DNA of 64,000 nucleotides. Source: Rhizophagus irregularis. Lineage: Eukaryota; Glomeromycota; Glomeromycetes; Glomerales; Glomeraceae. Every line of letters starts with the position of its first letter. Position 1 is the stretch's first letter. The notes below the pieces were generated by a model. It worked only from the letters and a program-made list of their open reading frames with translations. It was not told the DNA's origin and ran no database searches. The translations under genes were made by a program, and so were the position numbers. The stretch lies in assembly GCF_026210795.1 (NCBI RefSeq), contig NC_089454.1:2728001-2792000 (forward strand), given 5' to 3'. Positions 24,031-35,392 of this stretch are shown here, one piece after another.

Positions 24031-25504
24031 TAGTGCCTCGACCCGTATCCAGATTAGGGATGGCAATGGTCACGGTTATTAACCGGTCATGACCAGTTAT
24101 GACCGTGACCAATATCAGTCAGTCAAAGGCTTCTGACCGACCGTTTAACCAACTGGTTTAACCGACCATTTGGCCGACCGTTTAACCGACCATTTAACTG
24201 ATTATTTAGCCAAATATATTTACTTAAATCTTTTTTTACGAACTTAATCAATAAAAAAAGTTAATTAACATTTTTTTTTTGATTAAATTATACTTTTTAA
24301 TGTTTTTTCTTCATTAAAAAGAAAAAAAGTGATCAGTTAAACGGTCAGCCAAAATGGTCAGCCAAAACGGTCAGTCGGTCAAAGGCCCTTAACCAGTTAT
24401 GACCGACTGATAACCGACCATGACCGACCGTTGCCATCCCTAATCCGGATCAATCCAGATTGATCCGGATTTTTTTTTCAGATATCCAGATTTTTACGGT
24501 TTTCATCCGGATTATAAACCGGATGAAAAATATCCGGTTTGACCCGGAATCTGGATGAAATTTTTATTATTATTAATAATAATTTTGCTAATCCATAAAG
24601 ATCTATACCTAAATGATATTATGGCTAATTATTTTTGCGCCTAATACCAATTTTTTTATTAAAATTTTATTTGTTATATTAAACTTTTAATACAGTAAGT
24701 TTAAGAAGATTTTTCAATTATAATTTATTTATTGAAGTTTGTATCAGATTTGTTTATTTAAATTTATACATTAACAAATAACAAATAATTTTAGATTTTA
24801 CATTCAAACGTTCAAAAGAAAAAAAACTTTATATTATTTTTGTTACAACAAAATAATAATTATTGTTTTAAATGAAAAATTGTTCAATATTATAAATTTA
24901 TATAATTATAACAACTTTTTTTAAAAATTAAAACTAGTGTTATATAATTTGATTCAAATGATTCTTTAATTTTTGAAAGAAGAAACAAATCCTTAAAAAA
25001 TTGCCTTACTAACCTATGGCTAAACTATTTTTCCGGTGTCACGTGATGTTAATTTCGGCCAGAATTACAAATTTGGCCAAAATTATCCAAGACCACGAAA
25101 TTTACATAATTCCAATTTCATTAAATACTTTTCTTTAAAACAATTTCATATTATTTCAGCATTGTCTCAGACTATTGTTTAACATTTCTTTGTAAATTAA
25201 CTAATTATGAAATTTTAAACAAGATATTTTTATATACAGCTAAAGATTACTATAAATAGATGTGTCCGGGCAAAAAATTTTTTATCGGCTGGCATGAAAA
25301 TTTAATGTTACACAATTTGTAATTCTGGCCGGCGTTATGAATTCTGGCCAGAATTATTGCCGATCATTTGTAAATCCAATCCGGTTTCCGGTTTCTATCT
25401 GAATTATCTGATCTGGATTCAAAATCCGGGTCAATCTGGATATAATCCGGATTTTTTTTTTGTGTAATCCGGATGACGGTTTTCATCTGGGTCGAAGCAC
25501 TACT
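24031..25504. mobile_element. Terminal-inverted-repeat element (hAT-like), outer
   Basis: Left end TAGTGCCTCGACCC (from 24031) and right end GGGTCGAAGCACTA (to about 25499) are inverted repeats with one mismatch, followed inward on both sides by TCCGGAT-rich sequence. The flanks read TTACCAAG and CTACCAAG, a likely 8-bp target duplication with one mismatch. The interior is AT-rich with no transposase recognised, and carries a second, nested element (24055-24442). It sits between the oxidase relic and kinase pseudogene K1. An 8-bp duplication suggests the hAT superfamily; this is inference. Confidence 0.65.
24055..24442. mobile_element. Nested hAT-type MITE, 388 bp
   Basis: Both ends carry TAGGGATGGCAA in inverted orientation, and the inverted similarity extends about 90 bp inward with repeated GACCG/CGGTC motifs. 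The flanks are ATCCAGAT (24047-24054) and ATCCGGAT (24443-24450), an 8-bp target duplication with one mismatch. It lies inside the left arm of the outer element, so it inserted later. TAGGGATGGCAA-type ends with 8-bp duplications are typical of hAT elements. No coding capacity. Confidence 0.85.
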
Positions 25505-25513
25505 ACCAAGACC

Positions 25514-25640
25514 GGTACTGTGATACAAAATTAACATTCTGATTATTCCTTTTTTATCCTCATTAAAAATATAATATAAAGTAACACCAATAGTAACGCC
25601 AACTCATTTTTTTTATTTTTTCAACCAAATTATTTAAAAA
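25514..25640 (+). promoter_or_regulatory. Conserved kinase-family 5' flank (K1)
   Basis: ACTGTGATACAAAATTAACATTC, then CCTTTTTTATCCTCATTAA, AAAATATAA and AAAGTAACACC occur in this order upstream of K1, upstream of K2 (31163-31290) and, with changes, upstream of K3 on the minus strand. Similarity starts abruptly at ACTGTGATAC. It probably includes the promoter and 5' UTR. Confidence 0.5.
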
Positions 25641-25647
25641 TTAAAAG

Positions 25648-27322
25648 ATGGCTAAAGCAAATGAAACTCAAGTTCCTACTGAAACTGAACAGAATAATTT
25701 AAAAATTTTTGATAAAGTTTCGAATTCAGTAAATATTAATCATAAAAATTGTTCTTATTGCAGTAAACCATTTACTGAAGAATTATGGTGTAAAGAATGT
25801 GATCCTCGTCACATGATTGAAGATTGGACCAGCGGAAATAATGACGTGGATAAATTTATCAAAGATACAATTTACGATATAAGAAATATAAATAATGTGT
25901 ATAATGCTCAATTTCTTGAATGGGTACCATACCATTTGATAGGTTTAAAGATATAAACCAAATTGGTGTAGGTGGATTTGCAAAAGTGTATTCTGCAATA
26001 TGAATTGATGGTAAAGCAGAATATAATTCTTATTGGGTAAAAAAGGAACCAAAACCTATCAAAGTTGCTTTGAAAAGATTAAATGGATCAGAGAATATGT
26101 CAGTTGAATATTTAAATGAGGTATGATTTGTATTAAATTTACATGCTTTTAATTAATAATTAATGATAATTAAAATTTTTCTTTATTAATTTTATTAATG
26201 TAAATAATAGCTTAAAATAAATTGGAATTATCATAAAGCAAATAACAGAATTACATTAAAATTTTATGGAATGACCAAAGATCCAGAAACTGAAGAATTT
26301 ATGATGATTTTAGAATTCACAGATAAATGAAATTTGAGAAATGTTCTTTCACACAACTTCAATAATACTTTATGGGAAGATAAACTTTTATATTTAGAAT
26401 GGTTAGCAACTGGTCTCAAATGTTTACATGAATTAGGATATTTTCACAAGGATCTTCATAGTTGTAATATATTGCAAACAAGTTATAAATCTCATATTTC
26501 AGACTTTGGATTATCTGGACTATCAAATAAACAAAAATCAGATGATAAAATATGTAGAGTATTACCATATATTGCCCCAGAAGTTTTAAATGGAGAATCA
26601 TATACATTATTATCTGATATCTATAGTTTTGGTGTAATTATGACTGACTTTTCATCTGGAATACCACCTTTTCATAAATGAGAACATGATGCTACCTTAG
26701 CATTAGAAATATGTAATGGACTCAGACCAGAATTTGGAAAAGGAACTCCTGAAATTTACAAGAAACTAGCTTATAAATGTATGAATGCTAATTCAAATCA
26801 AAGACCAACGGCCAGTGAATTGCGTGACGTATTTTATTTTTGGGTTGAATCTCTTCACTTTGGACTCTACAAAGAAGTTGAAAAATTTGGATATAAAGGA
26901 AAAGAAATTAAGGCTATATTTAAAGAAGCTGATAAAGAAATACCAAATATTTCGTCTTCATATGAAAAAAAACCTGATGCTATATATATACCAGTAGATT
27001 ATTTACATTTAATAATTTAACAAAACCTATTAATTCACCTCTTATTACATCATACCTTGATGATGAGGAAAATAATAAAGGTATTATGTATGGTATTATG
27101 TTTAGTTTAACAATTATTTTATTCCATAATGGCTAATTTTATTTCTTTTATAGACTGTCAAGATTCTCAATTATTTGACTTAGAGGTTTCTAGCTCATTA
27201 CAATTAAAAGGTAAGTAAAAGTGGAGCAGAATATAATTTGTAATACATTATGTGAATTAATTAATTTTATATTAATTTCATTTATTTATCCAGATGATGC
27301 TAGTAATAAATATGTTGAGTGA
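25648..27322 (+). pseudogene. Ser/Thr kinase pseudogene K1
   Basis: Collinear with intact kinase K2 over all four exons and very similar to it. Lesions seen against K2: a 5-bp tandem duplication (ACCATACCAT, about 25928-25937) that shifts the frame before the glycine loop; in-frame TGA codons replacing Trp (ATATGAATTGAT, about 25998), Gly (GATAAATGAAAT, about 26328) and Arg (CATAAATGAGAA, about 26677); and a 2-bp TA insertion near 26982. The zinc ribbon (CSYC...WCKEC), HKDLH, SDFGL and APEVLNGE are still readable, as are the small exons DCQDSQLFDLEV and DASNKYVE. The kinase domain is catalytically complete apart from these breaks, so decay is recent. Confidence 0.9.
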
Positions 27323-28480
27323 TCAAATGATAAAAACCTCTTTTTTTTACAGAATTATTTGTTTTGGTTTATTTTACATAAATATTTAACAATCTGTAAC
27401 TATGTAGTATGTAGTGTTGGTCAACATTTCCGGAGGTTGGCGATAAATTATGGATGTTACAATGCTCTTCAACTTGAGTTTAAACCACTCTCTAGGAGAT
27501 TTTTTTTAAATTTCTAATAATTTAAGCGAATTTACTGTATATTATCATAGGTGGCAATGCAGTACGCCGACGAAAGTTAAAATTGTTTTCTATTTATAGT
27601 AGTATATACTATATAGTTTTAATTGTAAAATCCAAATATGTATTGTACATTTACATCATATAAATATGTCCAAAATATTAATCTTTCTATTTTAACAAAA
27701 GATTTTTGTAGACCATGATAATTGGTGTACTACTTATTTATTAGTCATCCTTTTCCTTTATGTCAATAAAATTCATATAATCAATTTTGACTTTACAACT
27801 TATAAAATATGTAATACTAAAAGTTACTGGAATATTGATAAATTTAGAGATAAGAGACAAAGCATGTAAATATGATAAAAAATAATGTATATCGTTAATT
27901 TCAATCAAAATGGAGTAAAAATATAAATATTAATGAATTTGAATATATAAAATGGCAAGCAATTAATTTTCATTAGTATTTACTACACATAAATGTTTGG
28001 CAAACAATTATATAATTTTTTCACTAAATACTACTATTAAATAAATCTTGTTTTCAACGATCTCTCTACCTTTTTTAAATTTGAATGGTTAATTAAAGCT
28101 TGAGTTTAAAATGAGATATCAAAAGTTTTGAATTAATATTGAATAAATTTGAGAATTGAGATTTTTGAAAAAAAGAGAATGCTCTTTATAGCTGTCGATT
28201 TATACCAATTTTCGTTCACTATAAAGTTTATAATTAAACTTCACTGTAAAATAATTATTTATTATTAGATGATTTAAATCAAATAATATTCTAATGCGGC
28301 ACTACGTGGAGTTCCGTTCATACAATAATTGGTAATACGTGGTATTAATATGAGATAACCGACAAAAAATAATAATTATGTAAAATCTGCATGAACTTAT
28401 AAAGATAAAACAATAATTATTTTGATACTTCTTTCTAGAAGTATTACAGTAATATATAAGTCTTTTAGATACGATAATGA
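27323..28480. other. K1 3' flank shared with K2 and K5
   Basis: From about 27346 to 27600 the sequence (landmarks GTAGTATGTAGTGTTGGTCA, CATTTCCGGAGGTTGGCGAT, GGCAATGCAGTACGCCGACG) is closely repeated after K2 (33088-33330) and after K5 (60780-61010). Similarity to the K5 flank continues, with gaps, to about 28190. No reading frame is conserved in it. It is probably part of the duplicated segment. Confidence 0.65.
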
Positions 28481-28779
28481 TAGGGATAGAAAAAGTTCTA
28501 AATCGAGCAATTCAGAATCGGCTTTAAGCTGAACATCGGTTTAGAGCCGATTTAGTGATTGTTGGCTCGAATTCCTTTTTTGGAAATTTATGCAACATCA
28601 CGTGACACAAGCGGCCAAAATTTGCGATGTCGATCAGAATTAACAAACTTATTCGTAAAATATCGCTTGAAAGTCGACTTTAAACCAAGGTTCGGAACCG
28701 ATTCTATCAGTTCGGCCCACTCTGACTCGGTTCGGCTCACAGAACCGAAGCCGAACCGACAGAGTCGTATCCATCCCTA
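28481..28779. mobile_element. Small TIR element with TAGGGAT ends, about 299 bp
   Basis: Starts TAGGGATAG and ends ATCCATCCCTA, an imperfect inverted pair, with GC-richer inner arms made of CGGTT(C/T)GG/AACCGA-type repeats around an AT-richer centre containing CACGTG. The ends resemble the TAGGGATGGCAA family at 24055-24442. I could not find a convincing target duplication (GATAATGA versus GTGAATAA). An open frame through the element (28559-28780) is not considered a gene. Confidence 0.5.
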
Positions 28780-29089
28780 GTGAATAAATTCATTAAAGTA
28801 TTAACTAGATTCCATAAAGATCAGAATTTATATAACAGTCAGAACTCGATATAAAGAACCCTCCGTTCAGGTGATCTTATATCATTAAATCGAATATATT
28901 TATATAAAGATACTCTTTTACTAATAATTAAATTAAAAGATTTATGAAATCAATGATCGAAATTCATCAAGTGATTTGCTATGCACTTATGCTGGCCAGA
29001 ATTAATAAATAAATATGGCTGGTTTATAAACATAATTTCCGTATATTAATATTGCAAAATTTAGGGCTAGAACTAAAATAATGGGTAAA

Positions 29090-29207
29090 TCCTTCCTTTC
29101 TGAATAATCCCAGGCGGAATAATGTAATTCTGGCCCTGAAGTGATGCGTAGAGCTAATAGCAAATGACTTGTTACCTCTTTATATATTGCTCGGGTCCTA
29201 GGAGATT
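29090..29207 (+). repeat. Dispersed short repeat, copy 2
   Basis: Landmarks GAATAATCCCAGGCGGAA, TTCTGGCCCTGAAG, GATGCGTAGAGCTAATAGCA, TGTTACCTCTTTATAT and CTCGGGTCCTAGGAG align with the copies at 4916-5057, 30688-30812 and 57756-57850 (minus). Confidence 0.6.
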
Positions 29208-29409
29208 TGATTTAAGAAAAGATTCGTTATGGGCCAAAATTGGTTCAGTTTACCCCGAATCATCATATCGAGTTCTAATATTTTTATATACACTTTTTAA
29301 TTTATATTATTCATAATGTTTCATATGTTAGCATCAATTTTTTGACGCTCAATTTGTATGGCATCGGGAATAAATAAAGACCTGATGAGAAAAGCTAAGT
29401 GAATAAAAT

Positions 29410-30204
29410 TAGGGTTTCGATCCGTTATCCGAATTAGAATCCGGATTAAAATCCGTATTTCGGATTTAGATCCGGATTAAGACTTGTAATTCGGATTAAA
29501 ATCCGGATTAAATTATATTATCCGGATTAAATCCGAATTAGACTTATGATAATTATATATCAATAAATTATTTAATATAAATATATTATATATTATATAA
29601 AATTCTTTTAATAATATTAGTATGCAATATAAATTTATTATACTTATATTTCTAATTATGCTTCATCATCTAAGTTATTCCAATCTGGCGCAAAAACTTC
29701 CATAACTTTCACACTTCGTTTTAAAAAGTGCATTTTAGTCACTATTCCCTTTCATCCAAGAATGTACGTAAGCATAGTTCTCTATTAACATAAAAACATT
29801 TTGTAAAATAACTATGTGCGATACTTATATAATTAAAAAAAGATAAATTTTTATTCTTTTAATAAAAAGAATTATATTACAACCTTTTCTTCTAATTTCA
29901 TGGGCAGTAGTCGCTAAATTTGTAATTCTTTGAACTTAAAGGGCTTTATAAACTTCTATTAGGAAATTCTTCATTATCCAAATAATTTCGATATTATTAT
30001 TTTCTATTGTTTACAATAACTTTAGTGAGACGTAAAGAATTTTGTTTACAAGTAAATATATATAATAAATCAGTATTAAACTATTTATATACTAATCCGG
30101 ATTACACAATCCGTCTAAATCCGTCGTAAGGATCATCCTAATTAAGCTAATTAAGCTCGAATAACGGATTTATCCAGATAGCTTAAAAAAGGATCGAAAC
30201 CCTA
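29410..30204. mobile_element. TIR element with perfect 8-bp duplication, 795 bp
   Basis: Left end TAGGGTTTCGATCC and right end GGATCGAAACCCTA are perfect inverted repeats, flanked on both sides by AATAAAAT (29402-29409 and 30205-30212). Inside, both arms carry many ATCCGGAT-type subterminal repeats. Near 29650-29710 the minus strand reads KVMEVFAPDWNNLDDEA and stop, which may be the last codons of a lost coding region. Together these indicate a non-autonomous or internally deleted hAT-like element. Confidence 0.85.
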
Positions 30205-31293
30205 AATAAAATACAAGTAGTTATATAATGACGATAATTGTTCTTTTTGTTCTTGGTTTTATTTAGCAAATTAATTTCATTTTTTAAATCAACCAAATTG
30301 AAATCTTCAATAAATCACTTATGTAATTATTTATTTTGTTTAAAATAACGGGCGATATTAGTAATAAAAATGGTGTTTAATGCAACTTCGAATCGGTCAG
30401 AAATTCCAAATTGATTTTATATAAAATATGTGTCTTAAAAAAACTATCATTAATTAAAATTGTACCGATAACTATATCGATTTCTCATATATAGCTGAAA
30501 AGTAAAATTTTATTGTAATATCAAGTTTAATAATACAATGGTATATTGAATGATTGCATAGATCAAGATTGTCTACAGCAGATCTTTAAATTATTCCTTC
30601 ACTTTCCTAAATTCTTAATGACTATATAAGGACCCGAGCTATACAGGTCCTGGTTATTTGCTTTTTAAAAAAAAAAAAATCATGTAGATCGCTTCCATTT
30701 GTGGATAATACCGACCAGCATTACATAGTGCTGGCCCTGAAGAAATGCGTAGATCTAATAGTAAATATGTGCCGATCTCTCTTGACCTATATATATAAAA
30801 CTCGGGCCTACTTGATATACTTACTAATTAGAATTCGGATCTCTTCATATGAATTATTATTTCTTGATTTATAGTTTATCTCTATTATATAAGCAATTTT
30901 TCTTTTATACGAATCTCATTTTTTATTAAATTTTAATAGCAACGAAATCTTTCGATTCTTATGGACTTAAAAAATAAAATTTATTCATTTAATTTCTAAT
31001 AAGCATAAAAGTTACAGCAAAGTGTGTTAGTTTTGACATAACAAATTTTATATATTTTCTACCATCAGAAAGTTATTTTGTATGCACTATGCAGATTGTT
31101 ATTTTAAAAATTAGAAAATATTAATGGCACAGAAGCAAAAACCTGATCAACCTAATGTATTACTGTGATACAAAATTAACATTCCATTCTAATTATCCCT
31201 TTTTTATCCTCATTAATAAAAATATAAAGTAACACCTAATAACGCCAATTTATTTTTTTTATTTTTTTTCTACCAAATTATTTAAAATTGAAG
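30205..31293. other. Intergenic region upstream of kinase K2
   Basis: Contains a dispersed repeat copy (30688-30812), preceded at 30626-30650 by GGACCCGAG...GGTCC, which pairs with CTCGGGCC near 30803. AT-rich sequence follows, and then the conserved kinase 5' flank from 31163 (ACTGTGATACAAAATTAAC, TTTTTTATCCTCATTAA, AAAGTAACACC). No gene seen. Confidence 0.5.
30688..30812 (+). repeat. Dispersed short repeat, copy 3
   Basis: Landmarks AGATCGCTTCC, ATAATACCGACCAGCATTA, GTGCTGGCCCTGAAG, AATGCGTAGATCTAATAGTA, GCCGATCTCTCTTGACC and ACTCGGGCCTA align with the copies at 4916-5057 and 29090-29207 and with the minus-strand copy at 57756-57850. Confidence 0.6.
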
Positions 31294-32955
31294 ATGGCTA
31301 AAGCAAACGAAACTCAAGTTCCTACTGAAACAGAACAGAATAATTTAAAAATCTTTGATGAAGTTTCAAATTCAGTAAATATTAGCCATAAAAATTGTTC
31401 TTATTGCAATAAACCATTTACTGAAGAATTATGGTGTAAAGAATGTGATCCTTTTCGTATGATTGAAGGTTGGACCAGCGGAAATGATGACATTGATAAA
31501 TTTATCAAAGATACAATTTATGATACAAGAAATGCAAATGAAGAGTATGAAGTTATGTTTCTTGAATGGGTACCATTTGATAGGTTTAAAGATATAAACC
31601 AAATTGGCGTAGGAGGATTTGCAAAAGTTTATTCTGCAACATGGATCGATGGTAAAGCGGAATATACTAGACAAGATGATGAATGGAAAAAAACGGAATC
31701 TCAACCTATCAAAGTTGCTTTGAAAAGATTAAATGGATCAGAAAATATGTCAGTTGAATATTTAAATGAGGTATGATTTGTATTAATTTTACTTAATAAT
31801 TAATGATAATTAAAATTTTTCTTTATTAATTTTATTGATGTAAATAATAGCTTAAAATACATTGGAATTATCATAAAAGAAGTGTCACGGCTGCATTAAA
31901 ATTTTATGGAATGACCAAAGATCCTGAAACTGAAGAATATATGATGATTTTACAATTTGCAAATGAAGGAAATTTGAGAAGTATTCTTTCACATGACTTC
32001 AATAACATTTTCTGGATAAGTAAAATTTTATATTTAAATTGGTTAGCATATGGTCTCAAACATTTACATGAATTAGGATATTTTCACAAAGATCTTCATA
32101 GTGGTAATATATTGCAAATAGATTATGAATCTCATATTTCAGACTTTGGATTATCTGGACCATCAAATAAACAAAAATCGGATGATAAAATATGTGGAGT
32201 ATTACCATATATTGCCCCAGAAGTTTTAAATGGAGAACCATATACATTATCATCTGATATCTATAGTTTTGGTGTAATTATGACAGAATTATCATCTGGA
32301 ATACCACCTTTTCATAAAAGAGAACATGATGCTACCTTAGCATTAGAAATATGTAATGGACTCAGACCAAATTTTGGAAAAGGAACTCCTGAAATTTATA
32401 AGAATCTAGCTTATAAATGTATGAATGCTAATTCAAATCAAAGACCAACAGCCAGTGAATTGGATGATATTTTAAGTTTTTGGTACTTTTCTTCTCGTGG
32501 TGATAAAGAATATCCAGAAGTAGAAAAATTTGGATATAAAGGAAAAGTAATTAGGGCTATATTTGAGGAAGCTGATAAAGAAATACCAAATATTTCGACT
32601 TCATATGAAAAAAATCCTGATGCTATATATACCAGTAGATTATTTACATTTAATAATTTAACAAAACCTATTAATTCATCTCTTATTACATCATACCTTG
32701 ATGATGAGGAAAATAATAAAGGTATTATGTATGATATTATGTTTAATTTAACAATTATTTTATTCCATAATTGCTGATTCTATTTCTTTTATAGACTGTC
32801 AAGATTCTCAATTATTTGACTTGGAGGTTGCTAGCTCATTACAATTAAAAGGTAAGTAAAAGTGGAGCGGTAATATAATTTGCAATATATTATGTGAATT
32901 AATTAATTTTATATTAATTTCGTTTATTTATCCAGATGATGCTAGTAATGAGTGA
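31294..32955 (+). CDS. Ser/Thr (Tyr kinase-like) protein kinase K2 with N-terminal zinc ribbon
   Basis: Spliced model: 31294-31770, 31851-32721, 32795-32851, 32936-32955; GT-AG introns; 474 residues. Seen: a zinc ribbon C35-x2-C38-x9-C48-x2-C51; the lineage signature MIEGWTSGNDDIDKF; glycine loop IGVGGFAKVYSA (104-115); VALK lysine K144; catalytic H-K-D at 238-240 with N245; DFG at 257-259; APE at 281-283. All catalytic residues are present, so an active cytosolic kinase is expected. HKDLHSGN and the overall pattern fit the large expanded kinase families of Rhizophagus. A short tail encoded by two small exons (DCQDSQLFDLEV...) has no known domain. The start is the first ATG after the conserved 5' flank and aligns with K1. 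Substrate unknown. Confidence 0.92.
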
Positions 32956-32961
32956 TCATTT

Positions 32962-33076
32962 GACAGGAAATTTTCCCGACAACTTTGACCAGCATTACAA
33001 CTAATGTAGGCCAACGGTGTCGGGCAAACGTTCTGTCGGGAAAATGGATGTCGGGATTTTGTCCGACATCGGATAA
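32962..33076. mobile_element. Small palindromic insertion after K2, about 110 bp
   Basis: The duplicated K1 flank lacks this stretch: GAGTGATCA is followed directly by AATGATAAAAACCTC there. Here GAGTGATCA is followed by a segment with inverted copies of TTTCCCGACA (32972-32981) and TGTCGGGAAA (33034-33043) and further GTCGG/CCGAC motifs before homology resumes. Probably a miniature inverted-repeat element; exact ends uncertain. Confidence 0.6.
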
Positions 33077-33899
33077 AAGCATCTTTTTTTTATAGAATTA
33101 TTTGTTTTAGTTTATTTACATAAATATTTAACAATTTGTAACTACGTAGTATGTAGTGTCGGTCAATATTTCCGGAGGTTGGCGATAAATTATGGATGTT
33201 ACAATGCTCTTCAACTTGAGTTTAAACCACTCTCTAGGAGTTTTTTTTTAATTTCTAATAATTTAAGCGAATTTACTGTATATTATTATAAGTGGCAATG
33301 CAGTACGTCGATGAAAGTTAAAATCGTTTTCTATTAGTATATAATATATATATAATATATGATAGTAAATTTTATTATTTTTATTCAACATCATGATTAA
33401 AATCAAGTTAAATTATTTTCTTAAAAAATACATACTGTAAATAAATATTAATTAATTGTTTATTTATTTATCGATTAATAATTATTGTCAATGAACTTAC
33501 AAATAAAATGGTTGCTGGAGGTTCCAAGGAACAAAAAACATTAATTTTACAATAATGGCTACAGGTAAAGGGTAATTAAACAATTAACGGATACTAATCA
33601 ACTAATTCCTATCTAAGTCTGCTACAATAGCATCAAGGATGCCTTGTCAACCTCGCTAAAAACCCCTCGGTAAAAAAATATTTATTTTTTAAAAAAAATA
33701 AACCTGTCTGTAAATACTATCATAGACATCATAGACAGAACGATGAAAATGGCTTGGTAATTGTAAATAATATTAAAGATTGGAATTATATTGTTAGAAA
33801 ATGATCACGTGTCTGAGTTTTTACTTTGTGCCGCCTTATATAATAAAATGCTTAAAATTTTAAATTTTATTTTATTCTATATATTGCAAATAATCTCTC
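33077..33899. other. K2 3' flank and AT-rich spacer
   Basis: 33088-33330 is the duplicated kinase 3' flank shared with K1 and K5. After that, AT-rich sequence contains ACAATAATGGCTACAG followed by GTAAAG near 33550, which could be the relic first exon of the GTPase pseudogene downstream. Nothing else is supported. Confidence 0.45.
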
Positions 33900-34454
33900 T
33901 AGTTGATGTACCATTATCTGTAATTTTTTCGGACTTACCATACCGTCGGAAGGGGAAAGTCCACTCTCGCTAAATATTTTGTTCAAGGTGATATTTATCA
34001 CAAAAACACGTTTACTATTAGTGATGGTGCAGTTGGAAGAACATCTCATGTAACTTATGACAGTTTACATTGAGGTATATATATATGACACGATTTGATT
34101 ATGTGAATCATTCAAAGGAAATATAGAAAACAACAAAGCTATCAAATTTATCGGAGGGCCTTATCGCGTACTCAGTCACCATTCATCTATATATGTTATG
34201 TTAAAAAGGGTGTAAAGTTTACTAAAGAAGACAAAAAAACGTTTGAGGATTTCAAAAGTCATTAAAGGAGGAGACAGTAATTTTGTCATCATCATTACTT
34301 GACACTCCAGAATGGACCAAAAATAATATAAAAGCAATACGGAAACTATCAAGTCATTTCAGTTGACTTTCCCTTCAATTATCGTTATCCTGAAGATTAT
34401 AACAAAGAAATATATAAGGACAAAGAGCCGGAAACATCAACTATCAAAAAATAA
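33900..34454 (+). pseudogene. P-loop GTPase relic (AIG1/TOC-like family)
   Basis: Reading in shifting frames gives VGRGKSTLAKYF (P-loop remnant, about 33945), TISDGAVGRTSHVT, KKGVKFTKEDKKTFEDF, GGDSNFVIIIT, EWTKNNIKAI and QVISVDFPFNYRYPEDYNK, ending at a TAA (34452-34454). The order G1 loop, switch-like region, hydrophobic IIIT strand and C-terminal strand fits AIG1/TOC-type GTPases, which are multi-copy in Glomeromycotina. Several stops and frameshifts interrupt it, and one base is missing at the P-loop. Confidence 0.65.
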
Positions 34455-34849
34455 ACATTTGACTAACTATTTGAAATTAAAAAAAATTTCAGTGTTGAAT
34501 TGATAATTAAGTGGGTTATTAAGTGTTATTTAAGTGATGCATTAACATTAAATTTAATAAAAAATAATTCAGAATGTTAAATTTAATAAAAAAAATAGTT
34601 CGAAGTGTTATAAAAAAAAAATAATTTGAAGTATTAATTGATAAAAAAACATTTAAAGTATAAATTAATCTTTTAAATTAAAAAAAAAAATTAAAATCGT
34701 CCTAAATAAAAAAAAAAATTTTAATTCGATCTTTTAAATTATCGCCATATTGGAGCTGATTTCCAAAAAAAAATTGGTAAAAAAATTTTCTATTTAAAGT
34801 TTCTGACTTCCTTTTTGAAACTTATCTGTGGCTCTGATCTCCAAGTTTT

Positions 34850-35180
34850 GGCTTAGTTGTTGGACTTTTGGTGAAATTACCCAGCGGAAAAACAAAGTCG
34901 ATATTACTAGTTTGCTGCACTTTTCAGAAGCATGTCATTGAAGCTGAAATAATTACTGGAAACCTTCCTGGAACCAGAGTTTTTATTCCTCGCATTATGA
35001 TGTCTCCTTCAGATACAGATCTTCCTTTCATTTTCAAACGTCGTCAATTTCCAGTACAGCCAACATTTGCAATAACCATAATTAAGCCTCAAGGCAAACA
35101 TTAAACTGGGTTAGGCAATTTTATGTTGTCAAGAGTAACATCAAGAAAAAATTTGAAAACTTTTATTACTACTAGACGGC
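34850..35180 (+). pseudogene. PIF1-type helicase C-terminal fragment
   Basis: The frame reads KHVIEAEIITGNLPGTRVFI, IPRIMMSPSDTDLPFIFKRR and QFPVQPTFAITIIKPQGKH, then a stop; MLSRVTSRKNLK follows after an apparent deletion. This matches the C-terminal part of PIF1-like helicases, including those of Helitrons, where the equivalent of AITIIKPQGK is a conserved helicase motif and SRVTSRKNLK the final one. The Walker A and B parts are absent. Probably a decayed Helitron or PIF1 copy. Confidence 0.72.
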
Positions 35181-35392
35181 GAAGAAAAAATGTTACTTAA
35201 TACATTGCGATCATAATCCTATTAAAAAATAAAGTGTCTTTTGGTTATGGAATATTTTGTATAATTTGAAAAGTTATCCTTCTATAAGATCATCCGAAAT
35301 TCTTGTCGCCATTACGGTTACGATTATTTGTATTACAGATTATCATTCTTGTTTATCACGAGGACTTTTTTCTTGTAAATTGTAAGTATATG

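Noticed and set aside
25990-26690. TGA reassignment as an explanation for the three in-frame TGA codons in kinase K1
   Set aside because: The intact K2 has Trp, Gly and Arg at these positions, so no single reassignment fits, and nearby intact genes use TGA or TAA as stops.
28559-28780. 73-codon open frame in a small transposon
   Set aside because: It spans the element's inverted arms, ends at its terminus, and has no recognised domain.
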